Positions 1-7,864 are shown, numbered from the stretch's first letter. The stretch: 64,000 nt of DNA from RGIG2206 sp045648425 (GCA_045648425.1 JAZRNV010000089.1:1-64000); one strand, 5' to 3'. The notes: generated by a model not told the origin, from the sequence alone. Numbers and translations: made by a program.

Positions 1-344
1 AGCTCTTCCGCCTTCTTTTGAGCGGTCATAATGATGCGAAGCACGATGAAGATGGACAATGCAATGATAAAGAAATCAATAATCGTCTGAATAAACACGC
101 CGTAGGTTATGGCGACCTCTGCCTCGAGAATTTCTTCACCCTTCATAACGGCTTCACGCAACACCCATTTAAGGTCTTGCAGGTTGGTTTTGCCTGTTGC
201 CAAGCTGATGAGAGGGGTTATGATATCGGTAACCAAAGAGGTTACAATCTTGCCGAATGCACCGCCTATTACAACGCCGACAGCCATATCGATTATGTTG
301 CCCTTAAGTGCGAACGCCTTAAAATCTTGAAAAAACTTTTTCAT
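1..344 (-). CDS. mscL: Large-conductance mechanosensitive channel MscL (3' end outside window)
   Basis: About 114 residues are visible on the minus strand; the C-terminal end lies beyond base 1. MscL forms a homopentameric membrane pore that opens under hypo-osmotic shock to release solutes. The N-terminal helix (MKKFFQDFKAFALKGNIID) runs into a glycine/alanine-rich first membrane segment (AVGVVIGGAFGKIVTS), followed by a periplasmic-type loop and a second hydrophobic segment (FIQTIIDFFIIALSIFIVL). This is the standard MscL layout. The ATG at 344 follows an AGAAAGGG ribosome site. It has its own promoter at 375-403 and sits downstream of the ptsH terminator, so it is probably a single-gene unit. 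Confidence 0.95.
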   Translation of the reverse strand, partial: MKKFFQDFKAFALKGNIIDMAVGVVIGGAFGKIVTSLVTDIITPLISLATGKTNLQDLKWVLREAVMKGEEILEAEVAITYGVFIQTIIDFFIIALSIFIVLRIIMTAQKKAEE

Positions 345-374
345 TTTAAATACCCTTTCTTTTATGTTTTTTAC

Positions 375-403
375 ATTATATCAAATAATACTTGTTCGGT
401 CAA
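375..403 (-). promoter_or_regulatory. Sigma-A-type promoter for mscL
   Basis: On the minus strand TTGACC is followed by a 17-base spacer and TATAAT. Transcription would begin about 35 bases before the mscL start codon. Confidence 0.8.
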
Positions 404-417
404 GTACCGCAAGGCAC

Positions 418-455
418 AAAAAATCACCGCTGATAATCATAACAGCGGTGATTTT
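418..455 (-). terminator. Rho-independent terminator after ptsH
   Basis: Perfect inverted repeat AAAATCACCGCT / AGCGGTGATTTT with a 12-base loop, followed on the minus strand by a T-run. It lies just after the ptsH stop codon and just before the mscL promoter. Confidence 0.9.
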
Positions 456-468
456 GAATAAGCTGATA

Positions 469-732
469 TTAGTCTGCAAAGCCGGATTCAACAAGAGCAA
501 CAAGACCGTCAACTGCATCTTGCTCATCAGCACCGTCAGCAATAACCTTAATTGCTGCGCCGCCTACAATGCCAAGTGAAAGAACACCAAGCAAGCTCTT
601 TGCATTTACACGGCGTTCATCCTTTTCAACCCAGATGGATGACTTGAACTCGTTTGCTTTTTGGATAAAGAAGGTTGCCGGGCGAGCGTGAAGGCCCACC
701 TTGTTATTAACGGTTACATCTTTGCTGCACAT
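469..732 (-). CDS. ptsH: Phosphocarrier protein HPr
   Basis: HPr carries phosphate from enzyme I to sugar-specific EIIA proteins of the phosphotransferase system and, in Firmicutes, is also phosphorylated on Ser46 by HPr kinase to act in catabolite repression. The start was set at the ATG at 732, which has AGGAGG ten bases upstream; an upstream in-frame ATG at 759 lies before this site. With this start the protein is 87 residues and the active histidine in VGLHARPA is exactly His15 and the serine in NAKSLLGV is exactly Ser46, matching the family numbering. His15 separates it from the Crh paralogue, which has Gln. No ptsI is adjacent. Confidence 0.95.
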   Translation of the reverse strand: MCSKDVTVNNKVGLHARPATFFIQKANEFKSSIWVEKDERRVNAKSLLGVLSLGIVGGAAIKVIADGADEQDAVDGLVALVESGFAD

Positions 733-826
733 TGGAATCGTTCCTCCTACAAAATTCATTTTACACTAATCAACTGATTTTATACTTTCTGTAAAGAAAA
801 GCGTAAAAATCGCCTCTCTATTTCAT

Positions 827-854
827 ATTATAACATATGTTTTTTTAAGGTCAA
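827..854 (-). promoter_or_regulatory. Promoter for ptsH
   Basis: Minus-strand TTGACC, 16-base spacer, TATAAT, giving a 5' leader of roughly 90 bases before the ptsH start. The rest of 855-985 holds no gene that I can see. Confidence 0.7.
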
Positions 855-985
855 CGAAATTCGGCAAATAGAGCAAAAGTTCTATTTTGTCCACAAAAAC
901 ACGACCTGCTTAAAGTCAGCCACTTGTATAACTTGACAATAAGCGGGGCTTTTCCGGTTGACTATGTGCATATTACACTATCTTT

Positions 986-1720
986 TTAATCTTTTTTATT
1001 CAATAATGACAGATATTTTTTATCTTTTTCTGTCAGCTCGGCTTTTTCAAGCATATCGGGTCGGCGCTTTGCTGTTTCGGTAAGAGACATCTCACGGCGC
1101 CATTTCTCAATGTTGGCGTGGTGACCCGACAGCAAAACCTCCGGCACTTTAACACCGTGCCACTCCGGCGGACGGGTATATTGAGGATATTCAAGCAAAG
1201 ATGAAAAGTGACTCTCTTCCGTAAAGCATATATCGTCACTTAAAACGCCCTTGACCATACGGCAAACAGCATCGGTCAATGCCAAGGCGGGCAATTCGCC
1301 ACCTGTAAGCACATAATCACCGATAGATATTTCTTCATCCACCAGCTCGTCGATAATGCGCTGGTCGACCCCCTCATAATGACCGCAGAGTATAACAAAA
1401 CCTTCAGTTTGAGAAAGCTCCACAGCCCTTTGCTGGGTGAGAGTTTTGCCCCTTGGTGACATATATATAAGATGAGGGCGACCGCCTCGCTGACGGCATA
1501 TATCCTCAAAGCAATCATATATGGGCTGTGGGGCCATTATCATTCCCATTCCGCCACCGTAGGGTGCGTCATCCACCCTGCCGTGCTTGTCGGCAGTGTA
1601 GGGACGAATATCAACGCAGTTGATTTCTACCTTCCCCGCCGCAACAGCTCGCCCGATTATGCTCTCGTGAGTAACGGCATTGCACATATCGGGGAAAAGG
1701 GTCATTATATCAATTCTCAT
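986..1720 (-). CDS. trmD: tRNA (guanine-N1-)-methyltransferase TrmD
   Basis: TrmD methylates N1 of G37 next to the anticodon, using S-adenosylmethionine, which prevents +1 frameshifting. The 244-residue protein has the normal length and the SPOUT trefoil-knot signatures: YGGGMGM near residue 55, a GHYEGVDQRI segment, SIGDYVLTGGELPAL, then LLEYPQYTRP and LLSGHHANIEKWR in the C-terminal half. It is the last gene of the ylxM-ffh-rpsP-khpA-rimM-trmD unit and its start overlaps the end of rimM by 11 bases, suggesting translational coupling. Unlike many Firmicutes, rplS does not follow. Confidence 0.97.
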   Translation of the reverse strand: MRIDIMTLFPDMCNAVTHESIIGRAVAAGKVEINCVDIRPYTADKHGRVDDAPYGGGMGMIMAPQPIYDCFEDICRQRGGRPHLIYMSPRGKTLTQQRAVELSQTEGFVILCGHYEGVDQRIIDELVDEEISIGDYVLTGGELPALALTDAVCRMVKGVLSDDICFTEESHFSSLLEYPQYTRPPEWHGVKVPEVLLSGHHANIEKWRREMSLTETAKRRPDMLEKAELTEKDKKYLSLLNKKD

Positions 1721-2225
1721 CGTCGAACAATCCCTTCAAAGGGCGAATGGTAACAACACCCTTTTCAATATCAATATCCTGCACCACATCGGGTATGGCG
1801 GGAATAAGCACCTCGCCATTTTCGGTAGCAATATGCCACACATCGTTGGCACCTGTTTGTGATACGTCGGTTAAAACGCCATATTGCTTGGCGGTGTCTG
1901 CATCCACAACGGCGCAATCAATTATATCTTGCACAAAGTATGCTCCGTCATCCAGTTTGGCATCCTCACGGCTGATATAAAGCACCTTGTTGCGCAGCTT
2001 TTCAGCCGCCTCGATGGTGTCAACACCCTCGGCCTTCATTATAACCATATTGCCGTGGGCGCGGGAACGCACCACATCTATATATTTTTCGCCCTTGTCA
2101 TCAAGATAAAGGCGCTTAAATTCTGTAAGAAATTCAGGCGAATCGCACCAGGGGTGAACCCTCATCTCGCCTCGCACACCGTGTGTGCCCGTAATTTTTC
2201 CGGTTTCTAAATAGGGTTTAATCAT
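1710..2225 (-). CDS. rimM: Ribosome maturation factor RimM
   Basis: RimM binds ribosomal protein S19 and assists maturation of the 30S head. The start at 2225 was chosen because AGGTG lies seven bases upstream and the protein then begins directly with the RimM fold (MIKPYLETGKITGTHGVRGE); a possible start 30 bases earlier lies before the ribosome site. The 171-residue product has an N-terminal RimM domain and a C-terminal PRC-barrel part around VLIPAIPDVVQDIDIE. It sits between a transcription terminator-like hairpin and trmD, which it overlaps. Confidence 0.95.
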   Translation of the reverse strand: MIKPYLETGKITGTHGVRGEMRVHPWCDSPEFLTEFKRLYLDDKGEKYIDVVRSRAHGNMVIMKAEGVDTIEAAEKLRNKVLYISREDAKLDDGAYFVQDIIDCAVVDADTAKQYGVLTDVSQTGANDVWHIATENGEVLIPAIPDVVQDIDIEKGVVTIRPLKGLFDDEN

Positions 2226-2251
2226 AAAATCACCTTGTTTTTTAAATTGTA

Positions 2252-2281
2252 ACAAAAAAGGGTGGAATTGCCCACCCTTTA
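2252..2281 (-). terminator. Terminator-like hairpin between khpA and rimM
   Basis: On the minus strand AAGGGTGG-loop-CCACCCTT is followed by a T-run (TTTTTTG). The element lies inside an otherwise continuous operon, so it may be a partial terminator that lowers rimM-trmD expression relative to the ribosomal protein gene upstream. Confidence 0.75.
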
Positions 2282-2293
2282 TGTTACACTCGA

Positions 2294-2527
2294 TTAGTCG
2301 ATTTCGACCATAATCTTTTGACCCGCACGACCTGCGACAGAGCGCATAACAGTACGAATCTCTTTCGCGATGCGACCTTGTTTGCCGATAACGCGGCCCA
2401 TATCTTCTTCAGCAACGTGCAGGTGGTAAACCACAACCTGCTCGGCATTTGGGGCGTCTACGGTAACATTAACAGCATCGGGATTGCGGACTAAGCCGCG
2501 TGCTATTGTTGCCAAAAGTTCTTGCAT
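2294..2527 (-). CDS. khpA: KH-domain RNA-binding protein KhpA
   Basis: A 77-residue protein consisting of one type II KH domain; the RNA-contacting GxxG loop is visible as IGKQGRIAKEI around residues 46-56. KhpA, often with its partner KhpB, is known in Firmicutes to bind many RNAs and to influence cell division and elongation. The gene lies in its usual place between rpsP and rimM. Its ATG overlaps the rpsP stop codon by one base (TAATG), indicating coupled translation. A terminator-like hairpin follows. Confidence 0.93.
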   Translation of the reverse strand: MQELLATIARGLVRNPDAVNVTVDAPNAEQVVVYHLHVAEEDMGRVIGKQGRIAKEIRTVMRSVAGRAGQKIMVEID

Positions 2528-2769
2528 TAGAGGATACCTTCCTTTTTGAGCAGGGCCTTAACGGTATCGGAGGGCTGAGCGCCGTTGCCAATCCACTTTT
2601 TGATTGCTTCAGCGTCTACCTTAACCTCTGCAGGGTCGGTAAGGGGGTTGTAATAACCTACCTCCTCGATGAAACGGCCGTCGCGGGGGAATCTTGAATC
2701 CGCAACAACTACACGATAAAACGGAGCTTTTTTAGCACCCATTCTGCGAAGTCTGATTTTAACTGCCAT
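2527..2769 (-). CDS. rpsP: 30S ribosomal protein S16
   Basis: S16 is a 16S rRNA-binding protein needed for 30S assembly. The 80-residue product starts MAVKIRLRRMGAKKAPFYR, the family signature, and contains VVADSRFPRDGRFIEEVGYYNP. The start at 2769 is supported by AGGAGG eight bases upstream; three extra upstream codons overlap that site and were discarded. It is coupled to khpA by a one-base overlap. Confidence 0.97.
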   Translation of the reverse strand: MAVKIRLRRMGAKKAPFYRVVVADSRFPRDGRFIEEVGYYNPLTDPAEVKVDAEAIKKWIGNGAQPSDTVKALLKKEGIL

Positions 2770-2833
2770 CTTTCGCACCTCCTGTAAATAAAATTGTATA
2801 TATTCGTCTTGAATATGACGTTAATACCTGTTT

Positions 2834-4207
2834 TTAAAATCCGGGGAAACCTCCACCGGGAAAGCCGCCACCGGGGAAACCTCCACCGGGGAAGCCGCCT
2901 CTGCCACGGCGCTTTTTGCTGCCGCCTTTGATCTGCTTAAACATCTTTTTCATCTGTTCATATTGATTTAAAAGACGGTTAACATCCTCTACCTTAACAC
3001 CGCTGCCTGCGGCAATGCGGCGCTTGCGTGAGGCATTGATTATATCGGGCTTTGACCTTTCGGCAGGGGTCATGGAGTAGATTATTGACTCAACCCGAAG
3101 CAGCTGGCGATCGTCTATATCAACATCTCTCAACTGACGTTCCATACCGGGAACCATTGACAAAACCTGCTTTAACGGACCCATTTTTTTGATTTGCTGG
3201 AACTGGGCCACAAGGTCATTAAGGTCAAATTTATTTTCGTTAAGCTTGCGGGCAAGCTCTTGAGCTTGCTTTTCATCCACCTGCTGTTCGGCCTTTTCTA
3301 TAAGACTGAGCACATCGCCCATTCCCAAAATTCTTGAAGCCATACGACCGGGGTGAAATTCTTCTATATCGTCAAGCTTTTCGCCTGTGCCCACATATTT
3401 AATCGGCTTGCCTGTTACGGCACGCACCGACAAAGCTGCACCGCCGCGGGTGTCACCGTCAAGCTTGGTAAGCAAAACGCTGTCAATTTCAAGCAGGTCG
3501 TTAAAGGCCTTTGCAACATTAACTGCATCCTGACCGGTCATGGCATCAACAACATGTATGATTTCGTCGGGATCGGCCACGTCTTTGATGCGCTTGATTT
3601 CGCCCATCAAATCTTCATCAATATGCAGTCGGCCTGCAGTATCTATAATAACAATGTCATTGCCATAGTCTTTAGCGTGGGCAAGGGCTTGCTTTACGGT
3701 TTTTTCGGGCTTTTGCGTGCCCTGCTCAAAAACCTCACAGCCCGCCTGAGCACCAACCACCTTTAACTGTTCAATAGCAGCAGGACGGTAAATGTCACAA
3801 CCCACAAGCAAGGGGCGATGACCCTTTGACTTAAGCAGCTTTGCAAGCTTTGCAGAGTGGGTTGTCTTACCTGAACCCTGCAGACCGCTCATAAGAATAA
3901 CGGTGGGAAGCTTGGAGGACATATTAAGGCGAACGTGCTCGCCGCCCATAAGAGCAGTCAGCTCTTCGTTAACGATTTTGACCACCATCTGACCGGGGGT
4001 CAAAGACTCCATTACTCTTTCACCAATGCATTTTTCGGTGACGGTTTTGGTAAAATCCTTAGCAACCTTATAGTTAACGTCGGCCTCAAGCAGTGCCATT
4101 CGCACCTCGCGCATGGCATCCTTTACATCGGCCTCGTTAAGCTTGCCCTTTGAACGCAGACGCTTAAACGCAGCACTTAATTTATCGGATAAACCCTCAA
4201 ACGCCAT
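2834..4207 (-). CDS. ffh: Signal recognition particle protein Ffh
   Basis: Ffh is the SRP54 GTPase that, with the small SRP RNA, delivers signal-sequence proteins to the membrane receptor FtsY. The 457-residue protein has an N-terminal helical bundle, a GTPase domain with GLQGSGKTT near residue 110, DTAGRLHIDEDLM and TKLDGDTRGGAA, and a methionine-rich M domain containing the GSG-V RNA-binding part (RRIAAGSGVKVEDVNRLL). The C-terminus ends in four tandem GGFP-type units, encoded by a short 12-base repeat near 2838-2900; a glycine/proline/phenylalanine-rich tail of variable length is common on Ffh. Confidence 0.97.
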   Translation of the reverse strand: MAFEGLSDKLSAAFKRLRSKGKLNEADVKDAMREVRMALLEADVNYKVAKDFTKTVTEKCIGERVMESLTPGQMVVKIVNEELTALMGGEHVRLNMSSKLPTVILMSGLQGSGKTTHSAKLAKLLKSKGHRPLLVGCDIYRPAAIEQLKVVGAQAGCEVFEQGTQKPEKTVKQALAHAKDYGNDIVIIDTAGRLHIDEDLMGEIKRIKDVADPDEIIHVVDAMTGQDAVNVAKAFNDLLEIDSVLLTKLDGDTRGGAALSVRAVTGKPIKYVGTGEKLDDIEEFHPGRMASRILGMGDVLSLIEKAEQQVDEKQAQELARKLNENKFDLNDLVAQFQQIKKMGPLKQVLSMVPGMERQLRDVDIDDRQLLRVESIIYSMTPAERSKPDIINASRKRRIAAGSGVKVEDVNRLLNQYEQMKKMFKQIKGGSKKRRGRGGFPGGGFPGGGFPGGGFPGF

Positions 4208-4223
4208 GGTAAGCGCCCCCTTC

Positions 4224-4556
4224 TTATTCTTGGTTAAGTATCATATCACAGGTGTGACGTATATGCTCGACCGCTGTGCCATCAATCAATGCTGTTTGAT
4301 TGCGTATATCGTCAACCGCGGCATACAGCCCCTGCATTCGGGCAACAAAGCCCAGCTTTTGCTCCATTTCGGTAAGCTGCGTCACCGCGCGGTGAATAAT
4401 ATCTCTCACGGCCTGGCGCGTTATACCTTCGTTTTCGGCAATTTCAGCCAAGGACAAATCGTCACAGTAATAATAGCCCACAACATCTCGCTGTCGGGGT
4501 GTAAGCATATTGCCGTAGGTGTCAAGCAAGGTTGCAACCGACAGGTCTTTTGCCAC
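4224..4556 (-). CDS. ylxM: YlxM/p13-like helix-turn-helix protein of the SRP operon
   Basis: A 110-residue protein of the UPF0122 family, always found upstream of ffh in Firmicutes and reported in streptococci to modulate SRP. It resembles the sigma-70 region 4 fold: LTPRQRDVVGYYYCDDLSLAEIAENEGITRQAVRDII shows the helix-turn-helix (residues about 18-54, only short parts quoted here by position). The start is GTG at 4556, with GGGGGTG seven bases before it. It is the first gene after the strong operon promoter at 4613-4641. Confidence 0.9.
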   Translation of the reverse strand: MAKDLSVATLLDTYGNMLTPRQRDVVGYYYCDDLSLAEIAENEGITRQAVRDIIHRAVTQLTEMEQKLGFVARMQGLYAAVDDIRNQTALIDGTAVEHIRHTCDMILNQE

Positions 4557-4578
4557 TTAACAACACCCCCACGACAAG

Positions 4579-4602
4579 TGTGTAAAGTAAAAGTGCTTTA
4601 CA
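4579..4602 (-). repeat. Inverted repeat in the ylxM-ffh leader
   Basis: GTGTAAAG and CTTTACAC form a perfect eight-base inverted repeat with an eight-base centre. It lies immediately downstream of the -10 element of the operon promoter, so it could be a DNA operator or the first hairpin of the transcript. There is no T-run, so it is not a terminator. Confidence 0.55.
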
Positions 4603-4612
4603 CCTAAGTGGT

Positions 4613-4641
4613 ATTATACACAACTCATATCTGCTTGTCAA
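4613..4641 (-). promoter_or_regulatory. Consensus sigma-A promoter of the ylxM-ffh-rpsP-trmD operon
   Basis: Both hexamers are perfect, TTGACA and TATAAT, separated by 17 bases, as expected for a highly expressed translation/secretion operon. Confidence 0.9.
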
Positions 4642-4741
4642 GAAAAAAATCTTGTTATTAAGCCGATATTGCTGTATAATAATGTTGAATTTTTGTTTCT
4701 TTTGTCAAAACACTCTTGTTTTATTAAGGAGGTTTGTTTTT

Positions 4742-5668
4742 ATGCAATGGCCAAAAAGACGTTTCGGCGACCGTTATGACGGTTACCGCATCAGAAAATT
4801 GGATGCAATCTATCAAATAGTTCCTTCCATTATGAGAACACGAATAGACTCTCAGGTTTATTTTGATTATAAGCTTGATATTACCGAGCTTGAAAAGTTT
4901 GTGCGTGAGCAACGCCAAAACGGCTTGCCGAATCTGCGTATGCTGCACATTTTTATGGCAGCAATGGTGAGAATGATGTCTCAATACCCCCGTCTTAACC
5001 GTTTTATTGCAGGCAAAAAGGTTTACGCACGCAACTGCTATTCAATATCCATCGCCATTAAGCGCTCTATGTCTATCAATGATGAGGGCACCACAATCAC
5101 TCCCCTTTTTGAGCCCACCGATACCCTTGCCGATATTATCAGACGGGTTGAAGAAAAAATTCAAAACGATGTTTACGATATGCGTGAAGAGGGCAATGAC
5201 ACCGATACCGTTGCCCGCGTGCTGGGCGTTATTCCCACCTTCATTAAATCAGGATTTGTTGATTTAATGCGCGGCCTTGATCAGATAGGGCTTATGCCTA
5301 AATTTATCAACAAAGCCAGTCCCTTCCACGCAAGTATGTTTATAACCGATATGGGCTCGTGCGGCATAGGTCCCATCTATCACCATCTGTACGAGTTTGG
5401 CACCTGCTCGGTTTTTGTTGCAATGGGCAAAAAGGAATCGGAGTATTATATCGACAAGGATGGCAGCACCAAGCTGCGCAAATACATAAATGTTAAGGTG
5501 GTTGCTGACGAGCGCATATGCGACGGCTATTACTACGCCACAGCTATGAAAGCCCTCACCCGTCTGCTTCGTCATCCTGAAAAGCTGCTCACCCCTCCCG
5601 ACGAGGTTATTTCTGACGATTTAGGCAGACGAACAAAGTATAAAAAGGTTAAAAAAAACAAAAAGTAA
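4742..5668 (+). CDS. 2-oxoacid dehydrogenase E2-like acyltransferase-fold protein
   Basis: The 308-residue product resembles the catalytic domain of dihydrolipoamide acyltransferases (chloramphenicol acetyltransferase fold), with no lipoyl or subunit-binding domain. The start at 4742 follows AAGGAGG. The segment that should hold the catalytic motif DHRxxDG reads DERICDG at residues 256-262, so the catalytic histidine is replaced by Glu257 while the following Asp261-Gly262 is kept. No E1 or E3 dehydrogenase genes are nearby. It is therefore unlikely to be a normal E2. It could be a non-catalytic or differently acting member of the fold; its substrate cannot be read from the sequence. Confidence 0.7.
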   Translation: MQWPKRRFGDRYDGYRIRKLDAIYQIVPSIMRTRIDSQVYFDYKLDITELEKFVREQRQNGLPNLRMLHIFMAAMVRMMSQYPRLNRFIAGKKVYARNCYSISIAIKRSMSINDEGTTITPLFEPTDTLADIIRRVEEKIQNDVYDMREEGNDTDTVARVLGVIPTFIKSGFVDLMRGLDQIGLMPKFINKASPFHASMFITDMGSCGIGPIYHHLYEFGTCSVFVAMGKKESEYYIDKDGSTKLRKYINVKVVADERICDGYYYATAMKALTRLLRHPEKLLTPPDEVISDDLGRRTKYKKVKKNKK

Positions 5669-5672
5669 GATT

Positions 5673-5700
5673 AAAAGCCTCGTTTGAAACGAGGCTTTTT
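5673..5700. terminator. Bidirectional terminator
   Basis: AAAAGCCTCGTTT-GAAACGAGGCTTTTT: an 11-base stem flanked by A-run and T-run, usable by the plus-strand E2-like gene and the facing minus-strand membrane protein gene. Confidence 0.9.
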
Positions 5701-5701
5701 G

Positions 5702-6136
5702 TTATTGTTGGGACTGTTTTCGGTGCTTTTTTACGATGTTTAGTGTAATTTGAGTCAATAATGACGCAATAAGGTTTATTATGCTTGGGGTTATTACACC
5801 CGCCCAACGCACTAAAATAAAATTGTCGTTAAATTCAAACAATTTGGTGCCAAGAGCCAGTAATGTAACTACAAAATAAAGGGCAAAATAGGTTGCAGTC
5901 GGCAAAACATTTCCTTTGTAAACGAGCTTGGACACCACTCCTCTTAAAAAAGAATAGATACATATACTAGCGATTATACCGTTAACAATAATTTCTTCTG
6001 TCAAATAAAAAATATCAATATAGCTTAAAAGGGGGAATAAAAAAAGACAAAAAGCAGTAGCTACAATATCTATAAGCAAAAACAAAACACAAATCAAACT
6101 GCATTTTAGGAATTTTTTGAAAATTATATCTTCCAT
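5702..6136 (-). CDS. Hypothetical four-helix membrane protein
   Basis: A 144-residue protein with about four hydrophobic segments (for example CSLICVLFLLIDIVATAFCL and YFALYFVVTLLALGTKLF) and a basic C-terminus ending KKHRKQSQQ. I do not recognise the family. The start at 6136 is backed by GGAGTGATGAA directly upstream and by the promoter at 6156-6184; a longer reading frame extending to 6493 runs antisense through the next gene and was rejected. It is divergent from the peptide-binding lipoprotein gene, with back-to-back promoters. The layout of short N-terminus, four helices and no charged catalytic residues gives no clear function. Confidence 0.7.
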   Translation of the reverse strand: MEDIIFKKFLKCSLICVLFLLIDIVATAFCLFLFPLLSYIDIFYLTEEIIVNGIIASICIYSFLRGVVSKLVYKGNVLPTATYFALYFVVTLLALGTKLFEFNDNFILVRWAGVITPSIINLIASLLTQITLNIVKKHRKQSQQ

Positions 6137-6155
6137 TTCATCACTCCTTTGATTG

Positions 6156-6184
6156 ATTATACCATAGCGCAAAAACCTTGTCAA
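6156..6184 (-). promoter_or_regulatory. Consensus promoter for the membrane protein gene
   Basis: Minus-strand TTGACA, 17-base spacer, TATAAT, about 20 bases upstream of the start codon. Confidence 0.88.
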
Positions 6185-6223
6185 ATTACGCCTATTTTTT
6201 GCAGGTAAAATTGCTTTTTTATA

Positions 6224-6252
6224 TTGAACATACGGAATATATAGTGTATAAT
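6224..6252 (+). promoter_or_regulatory. Promoter for the peptide-binding lipoprotein gene
   Basis: TTGAAC, 17-base spacer, TATAAT, about 35 bases upstream of the TTG start; back to back with the minus-strand promoter at 6156-6184. Confidence 0.82.
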
Positions 6253-6287
6253 ATAACAAATGAATTTTTACGTTGGGAGGGGTTGCC

Positions 6288-7832
6288 TTGAAGCGGTTGT
6301 TTTGCTTAATTATATCGGCCGTTATGCTTTTTTGTTTGGTTTCTTGCGGCTCCTCTGATGTTTCAAAAAGCAGTGTTAGAATCGCTATGAATTCTTGCCC
6401 CGTCAACCTTGACCCACAGCTTGCCGAAACCGCCGAAGAATTGGCTGTGGTGCGCAACTGCTTTGAGGGCCTTTTCAGATTTGATAACGGCAAGGTAAAA
6501 AAAGCGGTCTGCAGTGATTATTCAGTCAGCAGTGACAACCTGACCTGGAGCTTTTCTTTAAGAACTGATGCCACGTGGTCTGACGGTCAAAAGGTGGTTG
6601 CCGACGACTTTGTTTTTGCTATTAAGCGCGCTCTTAATCCCGACACAATCGCTCCCTTTGCGTCATTACTGGGCTGCATAAAGGGTGGTGAGGCCGCTCT
6701 GTCGGGTGAAGCATCCCCCGAGAATGCCTCGGTTTATGCAAAAGACGGCAAGGTGATAATTGAGCTTGCTCGTCCCGAAAGCAGCCTGCCCGAAATTTTG
6801 ACAAAAGCAATGTGTATGCCCTGCAGAGAGGATGTTTTTGAAGCCGCCGGCGGCCGTTATGGAATGAGCTCTCAGCTTATTGTTTGCAATGGCCCATACG
6901 CCATTGCATCCATCAGCAAATCGTTGCAAATCACAAAAAACGAGCATTACAAGGGTGATTTTACCCCCCTGTTCGGCAAGGTTGTGTTTACCTTTGGCAA
7001 TACCGATACCGAGCGCATTGAAAGTCTTTCAAACAGCATAACCGTTCTTTCTTCCATATCGGGCAGTTCTATTGACGAAGCCAACCAAGCGGGCCTTGAT
7101 GTTACTCAGTTTAACGATACCGCTTGGATGGTGGTAATCAACCCATCCGCCTCGGTTGTTGGTGACAGCAAGGTCTCTGCCGCGCTTAAGTCAGCCGTTG
7201 ACAGCAGCTCCTATATCGACGCCTTGCCCTTGGGCTTTGAGTGCTACGGCGGAGTTGTTGCACCCGACCTGCTGATAGGCGGTCAGCCCTATGACAGTCT
7301 TATTAAGGCGAGAGAGCCCTTAAAAGGAAACAAAGGAGCCCGACAGGCGTTAATTGATGCCCTTAAGGTTCACTCAGGCAAAATGCCTACCCTTACCCTC
7401 ATTTATCCTGAAGGCAAAGAGTTAAAGCAAACAGCTGCACGCTTGGCTCAATATTGGCAACAGCAGCTAGGTGTTGTAATTAACATTGAGGCCGTTGACG
7501 AAAACCTCTTAAACAGCCAAGTTAAATCCGGCAGCTACCAGCTTGCACTTATGGGCATTTCAGCCGATGACGGCAATGCTTACTCTGCGTTAAACACCTT
7601 CTTAACCGTTGAAGGGTCTAAGATTGGCTTTGCGGTTACGGGTGTTCACGCCTCCTCAGCTGCAAGTGTGGGAGAATGGACTGCCGACAAAATTGCTAAA
7701 ACAGAAAAGCTTGTTTTAAACGACCCGCACATCATTCCTGTTGCAATCAGCGGACATTACTATGCATACAACAGCGGTGCCGAAAGCATCGGGCTTGATA
7801 TGCTGCAGGGTGGCATTAAACTGTATAAATAA
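6288..7832 (+). CDS. Peptide/oligopeptide-type ABC transporter substrate-binding lipoprotein
   Basis: A 514-residue extracellular solute-binding protein of family 5 (OppA/DppA type). The start is taken as TTG at 6288 because GGGAGGGG lies six bases upstream; the in-frame TTG at 6273 is inside that site. The N-terminus is a lipoprotein signal (MKRLFCLIISAVMLFCLVSC) with lipobox LVSC, so it is anchored to the outer face of the membrane. The family signature is seen in TWSFSLRTDATWSDGQKVVADDFVFAIKRAL (residues about 80-110, quoted in part) and in the C-terminal lobe. No permease or ATPase genes are adjacent, so it either serves transporter components encoded elsewhere or has a sensing role. Confidence 0.88.
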   Translation: MKRLFCLIISAVMLFCLVSCGSSDVSKSSVRIAMNSCPVNLDPQLAETAEELAVVRNCFEGLFRFDNGKVKKAVCSDYSVSSDNLTWSFSLRTDATWSDGQKVVADDFVFAIKRALNPDTIAPFASLLGCIKGGEAALSGEASPENASVYAKDGKVIIELARPESSLPEILTKAMCMPCREDVFEAAGGRYGMSSQLIVCNGPYAIASISKSLQITKNEHYKGDFTPLFGKVVFTFGNTDTERIESLSNSITVLSSISGSSIDEANQAGLDVTQFNDTAWMVVINPSASVVGDSKVSAALKSAVDSSSYIDALPLGFECYGGVVAPDLLIGGQPYDSLIKAREPLKGNKGARQALIDALKVHSGKMPTLTLIYPEGKELKQTAARLAQYWQQQLGVVINIEAVDENLLNSQVKSGSYQLALMGISADDGNAYSALNTFLTVEGSKIGFAVTGVHASSAASVGEWTADKIAKTEKLVLNDPHIIPVAISGHYYAYNSGAESIGLDMLQGGIKLYK

Positions 7833-7864
7833 CGGCTTTGACCGTAATATAAAGGAGTGGTTTT

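Noticed and set aside
18..461. Plus-strand frame of 147 residues over mscL
   Set aside because: The minus strand encodes an unmistakable MscL, and the plus frame runs through its promoter and the ptsH terminator.
933..970. TTGACA at 933-938 as a plus-strand promoter
   Set aside because: No matching -10 hexamer lies 16-18 bases downstream and there is no plus-strand gene to serve.
6137..6493. N-terminal extension of the minus-strand membrane protein to a 263-residue frame
   Set aside because: It runs antisense through the binding-lipoprotein gene and across both promoters; the start at 6136 has a good ribosome site and promoter.
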